From Staphylococcus marylandisciuri (GTDB lineage: Bacteria; Bacillota; Bacilli; Staphylococcales; Staphylococcaceae): DNA of 64,000 bases. Under the pieces are notes generated by a model, which saw nothing but the letters and a program-made list of their open reading frames with translations, was not told the DNA's origin and made no database searches. Positions 30,216 through 37,885 of this stretch are shown here, one piece after another (position 1 is the stretch's first letter; each line of letters opens with the position of its first letter). The position numbers and the translations under genes were made by a program. The DNA is taken from positions 89,455-153,454 of the forward strand of contig NZ_JAOPKZ010000006.1 in assembly GCF_025519785.1 (NCBI RefSeq), given 5' to 3'.

Positions 30216-31724
30216 ATGAAAAGTGAAAATATTTCTATAGATGTAATAGCTACCTCAGATATGCACAGTTATTTTCTTAATGGGCCAGATGGCTCGAATA
30301 TTTATCGGGCCGGCACTTATGTGAACCAGGTTAGAGCTGAAAATGAGAATGTCATATTGTTAGACAGCGGGGGAAGTTTAGCTGGCTCATTAGCGGCTTA
30401 TTATTACGCGGTGGTTGCACCTTATAAACGTCATCCAATGATAAAGTTAATGAATGCTATGCACTACGATGCTAGCGGTATTAGTCCTAACGAGTTTAAA
30501 TTTGGTTTATCATTTTTTTCACGTTCTATAGCGCTCTCTAAATTTCCGTGGTTATCTGCTAATATAGAATATCAGCGTACTAAAGAGCCTTATTTCTCTA
30601 CACCATACACCATCAAAAAGATTGCAGGAGTTAAAATTGCTATTGTCGGATTAACATCTGACGGATTAATGAAACGAGAGCATTTTGAAATGGAAACTGA
30701 TGTAACAATGGCTAAAACGATGTTAACAGCGAAGAGATGGATACGCTATATTCATGAAAGTGAATCTCCAGACTTTCTGATCGTCATTTATCATGGTGGC
30801 TTAAATCAATTAGATCAATCTACTAAAGCGCATAAACAAGAAGTTAATGAAGCTGAAAAGATAATCAAGAATCTAGGAGTTATCGATTTACTCATCACTG
30901 GGCACCAACACCAAACTTATATAGGCAGTGAGAATGAGACGTTATATGTTCAGGCAGGTCAGAACGCGGAACAACTGGTACACGTAAATGTAAATTTTAA
31001 GAAGCACACGACGTCTTATGAAGTGGACCATGTTAATTCAAAGATAGTTGACTTAAACATTTATCCTGAAGACAATGCATTACTTAATACCACGTATTAT
31101 GATCGTAAAGCGGTAGAGCATTGGATGGAGGAAGTGGTATCTGAAGATGCGCCAGATTTAATTGTTAATGGATTAGAAGATGTGGTGACAAGACCGCATC
31201 CATTTACTCAATTACTGCATGATGCTTTAAAAAAAGAGTGCGATTTCGATATTTCATGTGTACATCTGCCTAGAAATGGCGAACGCGGTTTCAAGGGTAG
31301 AGTGACAAATGCGGACTTATTTGAGGCTTATCCTCATCCAGATGTTCCTATAGATATCACTTTGAAAGGTGAAGAGATTAAGGGAATATTGGAGTATAGT
31401 TATGCGCATCTTGAGTTTCATAATGAGACACTGAGTTTAACTATTATCGACGAGACACTTTGTACATTTTGGCAGGGTATAGAATATACCGTCGATATGA
31501 CTAAGCCGCCCTATGAACGTGTCAAACTAGATAATATTAACTTAAATCATATGTATCGTGTAGGTATGACAGATTATTGTTATAGAAATTACCGACATAT
31601 TTTATCTTCTGCTATTATTCACCACACTTCTGAGGTTACTATGGCTGAGCTGATTAAACGTAACTTAAGTAACAAGAATTATAGAATTAATGTAGATGCG
31701 TATTTTAAAGTTAAAATGGCTTAA
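30216..31724 (+). CDS. 5'-nucleotidase/metallophosphoesterase family protein (YunD-like), altered active site
   Basis: A 502-residue cytoplasmic protein with the two-domain layout of 5'-nucleotidases: metallophosphoesterase (about 1-285) and C-terminal domain (about 320-500). Metal-site motifs present are SDMH (DxH), DSGG, YHGG and GHQHQ. However the usual GNHEFDFG block reads ISPNEFKFG, so the metal-binding Asn and the catalytic His are replaced by Pro and Asn, and GD became DS. Activity on nucleotides is therefore doubtful, although orthologues at this locus in other staphylococci may share the change. No signal peptide or anchor. Function not assigned. Confidence 0.85.
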   Translation: MKSENISIDVIATSDMHSYFLNGPDGSNIYRAGTYVNQVRAENENVILLDSGGSLAGSLAAYYYAVVAPYKRHPMIKLMNAMHYDASGISPNEFKFGLSFFSRSIALSKFPWLSANIEYQRTKEPYFSTPYTIKKIAGVKIAIVGLTSDGLMKREHFEMETDVTMAKTMLTAKRWIRYIHESESPDFLIVIYHGGLNQLDQSTKAHKQEVNEAEKIIKNLGVIDLLITGHQHQTYIGSENETLYVQAGQNAEQLVHVNVNFKKHTTSYEVDHVNSKIVDLNIYPEDNALLNTTYYDRKAVEHWMEEVVSEDAPDLIVNGLEDVVTRPHPFTQLLHDALKKECDFDISCVHLPRNGERGFKGRVTNADLFEAYPHPDVPIDITLKGEEIKGILEYSYAHLEFHNETLSLTIIDETLCTFWQGIEYTVDMTKPPYERVKLDNINLNHMYRVGMTDYCYRNYRHILSSAIIHHTSEVTMAELIKRNLSNKNYRINVDAYFKVKMA

Positions 31725-31841
31725 TTAATTCGTTAGTCAGTATTATTACAATTTAAACTAAGTTTCTTTTTGTTATAAGAATATTCTTAGTACGAACAGA
31801 GTGCTGTGAGTATTAATTTTAAAACTTTACGAATACATAAA

Positions 31842-31894
31842 GGGAGCGGGACTACGAAATCTTTTTGTTCAAATTAGATTTCTGTCCCGCTCCC
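31842..31894. terminator. Bidirectional GGGAGCGGGAC hairpin
   Basis: Inverted repeat between the rightward nucleotidase-like gene and the leftward CPBP-like gene; it can end both transcripts. Confidence 0.82.
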
Positions 31895-31992
31895 TTTATG
31901 TTCAGTAGTCGGGAGTTAATGAAACGTCTACTGCGATTCACTGTATTTGGTTGTAATCTCTAGCTTTAATATTAGACTGTTTAACTAAACAG

Positions 31993-32595
31993 CTAACCAT
32001 GAAAAATGAGTAACACAACTATAGCCATAATTTGAGCAACGATAGTAGTTGCAATACGTCGAGTAAATAAATAACTGATAGAGAGAATCAGTTGTGCTAT
32101 GAATATAAAAATAAGTAACGGTGTATTATCAAGATAGAAGAATAGTGAAGCAGAAGCCAAAGCAGTCACGGTAACGCTTATCCATTGAGGTATGTGTAAA
32201 TGGATGAGATACTTCTGCAATACTGTTCTCATGTATAGTTCATGGCAAGGGATGACGACGAGTAAAGTTACTAGCATTTGCCATTTAAAGTAGACGCCTG
32301 TCTTGGAGAGCATCTTAATTAATTCAGCATATTTAACATCTGAGTTAATAGCTGCAAAAATGAGTTGGCACAAAATAAGTAAAATAGCTGTAATGATACC
32401 ATAGCCAATTGAAGTTAATAAACGTTTCGATTCAATATCACGTTGATAAAAGACATAACTAATTCCCGCAATAAGCATAATTCCAGTATATAAATACCAG
32501 TATTCGTTTTTTTCTCCCCACATAATTAATAAAATAACGTGAAAAACGATAAAGCTAGCGATAAACCATAACAATGCTTTTGAAACTTTTTTCAT
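31993..32595 (-). CDS. CPBP-like integral membrane protein with degenerate protease motifs
   Basis: About 200 residues, some 6-7 membrane helices. In CPBP intramembrane proteases motif 1 is EExxxR and motif 2 FxxxH. Here the region PCHELYMRTVL keeps E-xxx-R but has His for the first Glu, and the motif 2 region (FFYLDNT) lacks the His. So it looks like an inactive or divergent member; this is a tentative family call. An in-frame TTG at 32616 lies before AAGGAT, while ATG 32595 is 6 bases after it. It begins 4 bp after the YkvS gene. Confidence 0.65.
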   Translation of the reverse strand: MKKVSKALLWFIASFIVFHVILLIMWGEKNEYWYLYTGIMLIAGISYVFYQRDIESKRLLTSIGYGIITAILLILCQLIFAAINSDVKYAELIKMLSKTGVYFKWQMLVTLLVVIPCHELYMRTVLQKYLIHLHIPQWISVTVTALASASLFFYLDNTPLLIFIFIAQLILSISYLFTRRIATTIVAQIMAIVVLLIFHG

Positions 32596-32599
32596 CTTA

Positions 32600-32785
32600 C
32601 TATCCTTCTTGTTCAACTATTTTATATCGCTTGTGATTAATAACTGTTTTCTCTGGTAAATCAAGGTCATTAAAGTTCTCCATAATAGTGAGATCAACAA
32701 TAACTGAATTGTCATTAAGCTTTTCAACACGACCTCTTAAACCATTGTAAAATTCAACAATATTTCCTACTTCTGCAACAGTCAT
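32600..32785 (-). CDS. YkvS family protein (DUF2187)
   Basis: A 61-residue small protein: MTVAEVGNIVEFYNGLRG start, then an all-beta, KOW/SH3-like pattern (VEKLNDNSVIVDLT) ending in HKRYKIVEQEG. This matches the DUF2187/YkvS family of Bacillales, function unknown. AGGAGGT is 6 bases before the ATG. It is the first gene of a two-gene leftward operon with the CPBP-like protein. Confidence 0.85.
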   Translation of the reverse strand: MTVAEVGNIVEFYNGLRGRVEKLNDNSVIVDLTIMENFNDLDLPEKTVINHKRYKIVEQEG

Positions 32786-33000
32786 AATACGACCTCCTAG
32801 AATGCTAACTAGATAGTATTGTACTAAAAATATCGAGACAAATAAACAAATAACTATTAAACCGCAAGTTTACTTTGAAATGAACATTTTTAAAATAAGA
32901 AATAAGAGAATAGCACTAAGTATTCATCTTTTAATGAGTAAATGATTGGCAATCAAACTAGAAATAAGGCATAAATAAAGTAGAGTTAACTAAACCTGTC

Positions 33001-33177
33001 CTGAGGTCGGGACAAAAGCGTTGAGGATTTGAGCAGGGGGCGGCCCTATGAAATCTTTTTAATCAAATTAGATTTTTGTCCCGCTCCCGAATCGTGAGCG
33101 TTGCTGTCGACAACCTTTCTGTTGGGACGCCGTCCATCGGTTTCCCAGAGTACGAACTCTTTATGTCTCAACCTCAG
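33001..33177. repeat. Large mosaic repeat, CTGAGGT/ACCTCAG ends around a GGGAGCGGGAC-type hairpin
   Basis: Outer arms CTGAGGT (33001-33007) and ACCTCAG (33171-33177) enclose TCGGGACAAAAGCGTTGAGG, a degenerate short hairpin (33037-33089) and GGTTTCCCAGAGTACGAACTC. The reverse complement is shared in part with 16037-16194. The remainder of 32786-33211 holds no gene. Confidence 0.78.
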
Positions 33178-33211
33178 TTAATAGATCATTATCGGCGGAG
33201 GTATGAGGAGA

Positions 33212-34201
33212 ATGAAATTTATAAGCAATAATAACATTACCGATCCCACGCTTAATTTAGCGATGGAAGAATATGTGTTGAAGCATATGCCCAATGACGA
33301 TAGTTACTTTTTGTTTTACGTGAACAGGCCATCGATTATCGTTGGTAAAAATCAGAATACGATAGAGGAAGTAAATCAAGAATATGTGGAAGCACATAAT
33401 ATTGATGTAGTGCGTCGTATCTCTGGTGGGGGCGCAGTCTATCATGATACAGGCAACTTAAATTTCAGCTTTATAACAGATGATGATGGTCATAGCTTTC
33501 ACAATTTCAAAAAGTTTACTGAGCCCATAGTAGAAGCTTTAAGGTCGTTAAACGTCGAAGCTGAAATGACTGGTCGCAATGATATCCAGGTAGGTCAGGC
33601 TAAGATATCTGGGAATGCCATGGTTAAAGTGCGCAATCGGATGTTTAGTCACGGGACTTTAATGCTAAATAGTGAATTAGGTGAGGTACAGAATGCATTA
33701 AAAGTTAATCCTGCTAAAATTAAATCAAAAGGTGTGAAATCTGTACGTAGTCGAATCGCTAATATTTCTGAGTTCTTAACTGAATCTTTAAGTATTGAAG
33801 GATTCAAACAAATCATCTTAGAAACCATATTTGGGGAAGCTGATCATGTGGAGGAATATTCATTAAGCGATGAAGACTGGACAAATATCGAACAGTTAAG
33901 TAATGAGAAATATAGAACGTGGGAATGGAACTACGGACATAACCCCAAATATAATTTTGAAAGAGAAGCCAAATTTGAAAAGGGATTTGTGCAAATTAAG
34001 TTAGATGTCAAGCGTGGTCGTATTGAACATTCTAAGATATTTGGTGATTTCTTTGGAGAGGGGGATGTTTCAGATATAGAAGAAGCTTTAATAGGCACAT
34101 TGCATGACTTTAATAGTATTAAAGAAGCGTTATCAAATTACGATATCTATCATTATTTCGGTGCAATAAATCGAGACGAATTGATACGCCTAATGTCATA
34201 A
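33212..34201 (+). CDS. lplA: Lipoate-protein ligase A (LplA1)
   Basis: About 329 residues. It attaches free lipoate to lipoyl domains via lipoyl-AMP. The N-terminal catalytic domain has the lipoate-binding loop RRISGGGAVYHDTGNLNFS (about residues 70-88) and the catalytic Lys in AKISGNAM. The C-terminal accessory domain (about 245-329) is complete. Two in-frame ATGs compete: the first (33203) is one base after GGAGG, the second (33212) is 10 bases after it and gives MKFISNNNITDP as in S. aureus LplA1, so the second is taken. Confidence 0.95.
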   Translation: MKFISNNNITDPTLNLAMEEYVLKHMPNDDSYFLFYVNRPSIIVGKNQNTIEEVNQEYVEAHNIDVVRRISGGGAVYHDTGNLNFSFITDDDGHSFHNFKKFTEPIVEALRSLNVEAEMTGRNDIQVGQAKISGNAMVKVRNRMFSHGTLMLNSELGEVQNALKVNPAKIKSKGVKSVRSRIANISEFLTESLSIEGFKQIILETIFGEADHVEEYSLSDEDWTNIEQLSNEKYRTWEWNYGHNPKYNFEREAKFEKGFVQIKLDVKRGRIEHSKIFGDFFGEGDVSDIEEALIGTLHDFNSIKEALSNYDIYHYFGAINRDELIRLMS

Positions 34202-34205
34202 ATAA

Positions 34206-34252
34206 AAGGACTAGTTGTTAGCTACTCTCGATAGTTTACAACTAGTCCTTAA
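34206..34252. terminator. Bidirectional terminator between lplA and the IDEAL gene
   Basis: AAGGACTAGTTGT (34206-34218) pairs perfectly with ACAACTAGTCCTT (34238-34250), between two convergent genes. Confidence 0.85.
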
Positions 34253-34271
34253 ATTATTTATATTAAAACGA

Positions 34272-34496
34272 TTAGAACATATCAACAGAAGAATCCTCCA
34301 ATTTAATGTATTCGGAAGTGTAGTGATTGAATGCTTCTTCATCTTTGTCTTGAAGTGCTTGATCAATAAGTTTCTCAAGCTTTTCTTTGCGAACACTTTT
34401 TAAAGCGTGTTCAATGAGGAGATCGATCCCTAAATCATTAATTGAAGTTACAAAATCTTCCAAAGATTTGTATTGGACATTTGTATTATAGTTCAT
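34272..34496 (-). CDS. IDEAL domain protein
   Basis: A 74-residue protein. Residues about 40-65, LEKLIDQALQDKDEEAFNHYTSEY, match the IDEAL domain (I-D-x-A-L, then D-x-x-x-F) found in small Bacillales proteins and at the ends of some competence and spore-related proteins. Function unknown. It is divergent from comK, and the 279-bp shared upstream region is very A+T-rich. A GGAG box is 8 bases before the ATG. Confidence 0.85.
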   Translation of the reverse strand: MNYNTNVQYKSLEDFVTSINDLGIDLLIEHALKSVRKEKLEKLIDQALQDKDEEAFNHYTSEYIKLEDSSVDMF

Positions 34497-34775
34497 AACT
34501 ATACAACTCCTTTATCTATCTATAGAGATATTATACAAGATACATATTTTGAAATCAATGAATTTTCAGATTTTTTAATACTCTCTATTCCATTGTCTAG
34601 CCAATTTTTAAAAAATAACAGAAAATAAAAAACAGAATTTAAATTATAGAAAATAAAGAAAATTCAGCATAATATATATTGAAAAATTGCTACAACTGCT
34701 ATATTATTTGAGTAGAGTTACATGAATAATGAAGGAGGTTATTAATACGACTAACTGCTATGGAGGCGTTTCATC

Positions 34776-35342
34776 ATGAATGAAAGTTATGTTATTAGAA
34801 AAGATGATATGGCCATTCAGCCTTATCCTACTAAACGAGGTCTGCTTGATTACACAAAGATATTAAAGTTTAAATCACCTGAGTTGATAGCGCAGGAAAG
34901 AACGCAAAAAATTATAGAGCGGTCATGTAAATTCTATGGCAGCACGTATGCCTATAAGAAAAATGACGCGACTCGAATGACAGAAATTGTCAGCAAGCCC
35001 CCCATTTTATTAACTCCACTATTTCCAACTTATTTCTTCCCTACACATTCTGATCGTAAACTTGAAAATGCTTGGGTTAATATTCATTTTATTCAATCGA
35101 TTAAAGCTCTAAGAGACAAGCGATGCAAAATCATATTCGTAGACAACCAATCTATTACTGTCAATATTTCCGAACATAGCTTAAGACATCAGTATCACAA
35201 TGCAGTCTTTTACTACTATAAAATGGATAGGGCTGCTCGTGTGACCACATATGATCCAGAAGCTCCAATCGATTACTCTAAAGAACAGATGAATATATTT
35301 GAGGCTTTAGTAAAATATGCTCAATTTCAACAAAAACCATAG
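34776..35342 (+). CDS. comK: Competence transcription factor ComK
   Basis: A 188-residue DNA-binding master regulator of late competence genes (com, coiA, recombination genes). The sequence has the ComK core: ERSCKFYGSTYAYKKNDATRMTEI, KPPILLTPLFPTYFFPTHSD and AWVNIHFIQSI. It appears intact, with GGAGG 10 bases before the ATG. It links with coiA at the left end of the window. Three repeat-family copies and a CRISPR array follow downstream. Confidence 0.93.
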   Translation: MNESYVIRKDDMAIQPYPTKRGLLDYTKILKFKSPELIAQERTQKIIERSCKFYGSTYAYKKNDATRMTEIVSKPPILLTPLFPTYFFPTHSDRKLENAWVNIHFIQSIKALRDKRCKIIFVDNQSITVNISEHSLRHQYHNAVFYYYKMDRAARVTTYDPEAPIDYSKEQMNIFEALVKYAQFQQKP

Positions 35343-35404
35343 AGTAATGAGATGTTAATTTAATAGGTGAAATAGAATGACTATAAGAGCCACTACATCA
35401 TCTT

Positions 35405-35732
35405 GGGAGCGGGACAGAAATCTAATTTGAACAAAAAGATTTCGTAGGCCCGCCTCGGCAAGGATGACTAGAATTGAAAAAAGCTTGATACAAGCGCATT
35501 TTCAAATCAGTCATCTACTGCCAAGATATTGAAAGAGGGAGCGGGACAGAAATCTAATTTGACTAAAAAGATTTCGTAGTCCCGCCCCGGCAAGGATGGC
35601 TAGAATTGAAAAAAGCTTGATACAAGCGTATTTTCAAATCAGTCATCTACTGCCAAGATGCTGAAAGAGTCTGAGACATTATATTATGTCTCAGCCTCTT
35701 TCTCTCTAGTCAAAGACCTTTATGTCCCAGCC
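35405..35732 (+). repeat. Two tandem 128-bp repeats plus GACATTATATTATGTCTCAGCCTC tail
   Basis: Copies start at 35405 and 35537, with hairpin 1 and hairpin 2 both present. The tail with CTTTCTCTCTAGTCAAAGACC ends at about 35732. Confidence 0.88.
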
Positions 35733-35983
35733 TCTATTTTTGTTTGAAATTTTAAAAAATTGAGAAAATAGGCAGGCAACAGAAACATTTTATCTTATAA
35801 TAAAATAAGGAGGTGGAGGACGTGAGGATAAAGAATTGAAATACGGAAATGCGAAAAATTCTCGACTAGGCTATAATTGACTCAATAATAGTTCGCATCG
35901 AAGTTGCGTTTGAGAATTAAATTTAAATGGAGGGTTTTCGCCCCTCATTAATATAATTAGACCATATTCCTCATTTCAAATTT

Positions 35984-36103
35984 ATGAAAATTAAGGTTCA
36001 AGTACGAAAAACAACTACTAAAGAAAAGTTTCAAGGTTTAATAGCATGGTTTGTAATCGCTTTATTTATAGTGTTGATAAAAAAGTTAATGCCTAAGTTT
36101 TAG
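35984..36103 (+). CDS. Candidate 39-aa single-span membrane peptide abutting the CRISPR array
   Basis: ATG at 35984, stop TAG at 36101-36103. The peptide has a basic N-terminus (MKIKVQVRKTTTKEKF), one hydrophobic segment (GLIAWFVIALFIVLI) and a basic tail (KKLMPKF). This pattern is that of type I toxins and small membrane peptides. The TTTTAG of the stop belongs to a CRISPR repeat (36097-36117). No ribosome binding site is seen directly upstream; a hairpin GGAGGG/CCCCTC at about 35926-35949 and an AAGGAGGTGGAGG stretch at 35808 lie further up. The family is not recognised. Coding status is uncertain. Confidence 0.45.
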   Translation: MKIKVQVRKTTTKEKFQGLIAWFVIALFIVLIKKLMPKF

Positions 36104-36117
36104 TACTCTGTAATTAT
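36097..36117 (+). CRISPR. Truncated CRISPR repeat (first 21 of 36 nt)
   Basis: GTTTTAGTACTCTGTAATTA and one more T match the first 21 bases of the array repeat with one difference, then the sequence passes straight into GGGAGCGGGAC of a repeat-family copy. Confidence 0.88.
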
Positions 36118-36246
36118 GGGAGCGGGACAGAAATCTAATTTGAATAAAAAGATTTCGTAGTCCCGCCCCGGCAAGGATGACTAGAATTGAAAAAGCTTGA
36201 TATAAGCGCGTTTTCAAATCAGTCATCTACTGCCAAGATACTCAAA
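36118..36246 (+). repeat. 128-bp repeat inserted in the CRISPR locus, copy 1
   Basis: Full copy with hairpins 1 and 2, lying between the truncated repeat at 36097 and about 25 bases (36247-36271) of probable leftover spacer. Confidence 0.9.
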
Positions 36247-36271
36247 GAGTCATCTCATTTACGTTCTGTAG

Positions 36272-36490
36272 GTTTTAGTACTCTGTAATTTTAGGTATAA
36301 AGTATACGATAAAATGCTCGATGAAAATCAACACAATGTTTTAGTACTCTGTAATTTTAGGTATAAGGTATACGTGTTTTTCGTCTACTTCCCGTATCCG
36401 GTCGTTTTAGTACTCTGTAATTTTAGGTATAAAGTATACAAGTCGCCTTGTCTGTTTCATGTTCAATTTGTTTTAGTACTCTGTAATTTT
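36272..36490 (+). CRISPR. Short CRISPR array, type II-A-like repeat, no cas genes nearby
   Basis: Three full 36-nt repeats at 36272-36307, 36338-36373 and 36404-36439 (one A/G difference in the second), and a fourth cut after 21 nt (36470-36490). Spacers are 36308-36337, 36374-36403 and 36440-36469, each exactly 30 nt and unrelated. The repeat begins GTTTTAGTACTCTG, the known start of the staphylococcal Cas9 (SaCas9-like) crRNA repeat, and ends GTATAC. No cas1, cas2, csn2 or cas9 and no tracrRNA anti-repeat are in the window. Orientation is inferred from the known crRNA. With 36097-36117 the array once had at least five repeats. Confidence 0.96.
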
Positions 36491-36700
36491 GGGAGCGGGA
36501 CAGAAATCTAATTTGAATAAAAAGATTTCGTAGTCCCGCCCCGGCAAAGATGACTAGAATTGAAAAAAGCTTGATACAAGCGCATTTTCAAATCAGTCAT
36601 CTACTGCCAAGATGCTGAAAGAGGCCGAGACATTACATTATGTCCCAGTCTCTTTCTCTCTAGTCAAAGACCATTATGTCCAAGCCTCATGTTTATAGGG
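36491..36700 (+). repeat. 128-bp repeat inserted in the CRISPR locus, copy 2, with tail
   Basis: Starts exactly at the break of the fourth CRISPR repeat. It is followed by GGCCGAGACATTACATTATG, CCCAGTC and CTTTCTCTCTAGTCAAAGACC. Confidence 0.9.
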
Positions 36701-36758
36701 AAACACCCCGCCTGAATTAGGTAAGGATTTAAGTGATGACACATTTTTGACACGTGAA

Positions 36759-36799
36759 AAACAAAAACCCTTCAACACTTATTGTTGAAGGGTTTAACT
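36759..36799 (-). terminator. Terminator of the tRNA pair
   Basis: Read on the minus strand: AAACCCTTCAAC, loop, GTTGAAGGGTTT followed by TTGTTTTT. It lies just after tRNA-Ser. Confidence 0.9.
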
Positions 36800-36801
36800 T
36801 A

Positions 36802-36890
36802 CGGAAACGGAGGGATTCGAACCCTCGCGCCGCTCTCGCGACCTACACCCTTAGCAGGGGCGCCTCTTCAGCCAACTTGAGTACGTTTCC
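36802..36890 (-). tRNA. tRNA-Ser (GCU)
   Basis: 89 nt with a long variable arm (GTCGCGAGAGCGGC region), 7-bp acceptor stem GGAAACG/CGTTTCC, T-loop GGTTCGAATCC and anticodon loop CTGCTAA (anticodon GCU). CCA is not encoded. Second gene of a leftward two-tRNA unit. Confidence 0.96.
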
Positions 36891-36892
36891 AA

Positions 36893-36967
36893 TGGCTCCA
36901 CAGGTAGGATTCGAACCTACGACCGATCGGTTAACAGCCGATAGCTCTACCACTGAGCTACTGTGGA
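36893..36967 (-). tRNA. tRNA-Asn (GUU)
   Basis: 75 nt including an encoded CCA. Acceptor TCCACAG/CTGTGGA, D-arm AGCTCAGTGGTAGAGCT, anticodon loop CTGTTAA (GUU), T-arm GTAGGTTCGAATCCTAC. It starts the unit and is separated from tRNA-Ser by 2 bp. Confidence 0.97.
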
Positions 36968-37141
36968 ATATTATTAAGTTACTATTAATTTCTTATCAAG
37001 CACAAATATTATTATAGCAATTGCACATAATTTTTCAAGAGGTTGGCTTAAAAAAATTAAAGAACAATTACACTATGTTAATACATTCTTTTCAAAATTT
37101 TAGAGCACTCTTTACAACCGTTTTATTTTAATCTTATCTGA

Positions 37142-37660
37142 ATAGTAGCTAGATCAATATATAATGGACAAGCTTTAGAGACTAGAAGACTTATCTTTGC
37201 AGTATTTCATTATACTGGCAAACTTAATAGTACGGCTCAAAATAGGGTCGATTACTATACCCGTACATATAACACACCATGTGAAATTACAACGGCAGAA
37301 CATATAGTTGTAAACGATCAAGAAGCGATCGTTTGCATACCCTTAGATGAGAAAGCAAGGCATGTGTTAAATAATACCGTAACTGATACGATTTGGTACG
37401 GCATCGATGCTAATGATAGATCATTGGGTTTAGATGCATGTTACTTTAGTAGTAGGTATAAGTCGAGCAAATCGTTAGATAATGCTTGTAGAATTATGGC
37501 TGCTGCATGCAAATCATGGGATATTGATCACTGGAAGCACATGTTTGGTCATCAGGATATTCAACCTTGTCAGAGTGACCCAGGGAACTTGTTACAAGCC
37601 TGTGGTTTTGCTAGTACTCAAATGTCAATTATCACTCATAGAGTTGCTCATTATTTGTAG
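37142..37660 (+). pseudogene. Remnant of a phage/autolysin-type N-acetylmuramoyl-L-alanine amidase (Amidase_2)
   Basis: Open frame without a start codon from just after a TGA at 37139. It carries FHYTGKLNSTAQNRVDYYT (Zn ligand His, codon 37208), TAEHIVVNDQEAIVCIPLDEKA, DTIWYGIDANDRSLGL, SLDNACRIMAAACKSW and GHQDIQPCQSDPGNLLQACGF, which follow the amidase domain of staphylococcal phage endolysins. The N-terminal CHAP region and the C-terminal SH3b domain are missing and no ribosome binding site exists. A GTG at 37364 would yield only the last 98 residues. It sits just upstream of the tRNA pair, a plausible phage integration spot. No other phage gene remains in the window. Confidence 0.85.
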
Positions 37661-37885
37661 TATAGAATATTAGGGTAGAGAGTTAATTACAAATATTTAA
37701 GATGTTCATTTAAAGTGTTACTTTGTAAACAAATAATTGTAATGTTAATCTTGTGTACTCTATTGTGCTTACTCTATACATTTATTGTGAATAAAGTTAA
37801 TAAAATATTCATGAACTAGATATTATACACTCAAAAGTTATAGTTATATAATAATAATGAATATTATTAGAGAAGGTGGGGCCTC

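Noticed and set aside
32600..32616. TTG at 32616 as start of the CPBP-like gene
   Set aside because: The ribosome binding site AAGGAT lies after it and fits ATG 32595.
36314..36511. 65-codon frame rich in VLVLCNFRYKVY repeats
   Set aside because: It is the translated CRISPR array; the repeated peptide comes from the 36-nt repeat.
36754..37017. 87-codon frame on the plus strand (RRDSNPRAALATYT..., QVGFEPTTDRL...)
   Set aside because: It is the antisense reading of tRNA-Ser and tRNA-Asn, a well-known false protein.
37364..37660. 98-codon frame as an intact small protein
   Set aside because: The similarity to the amidase domain continues upstream of the GTG, so it is the tail of a broken gene.
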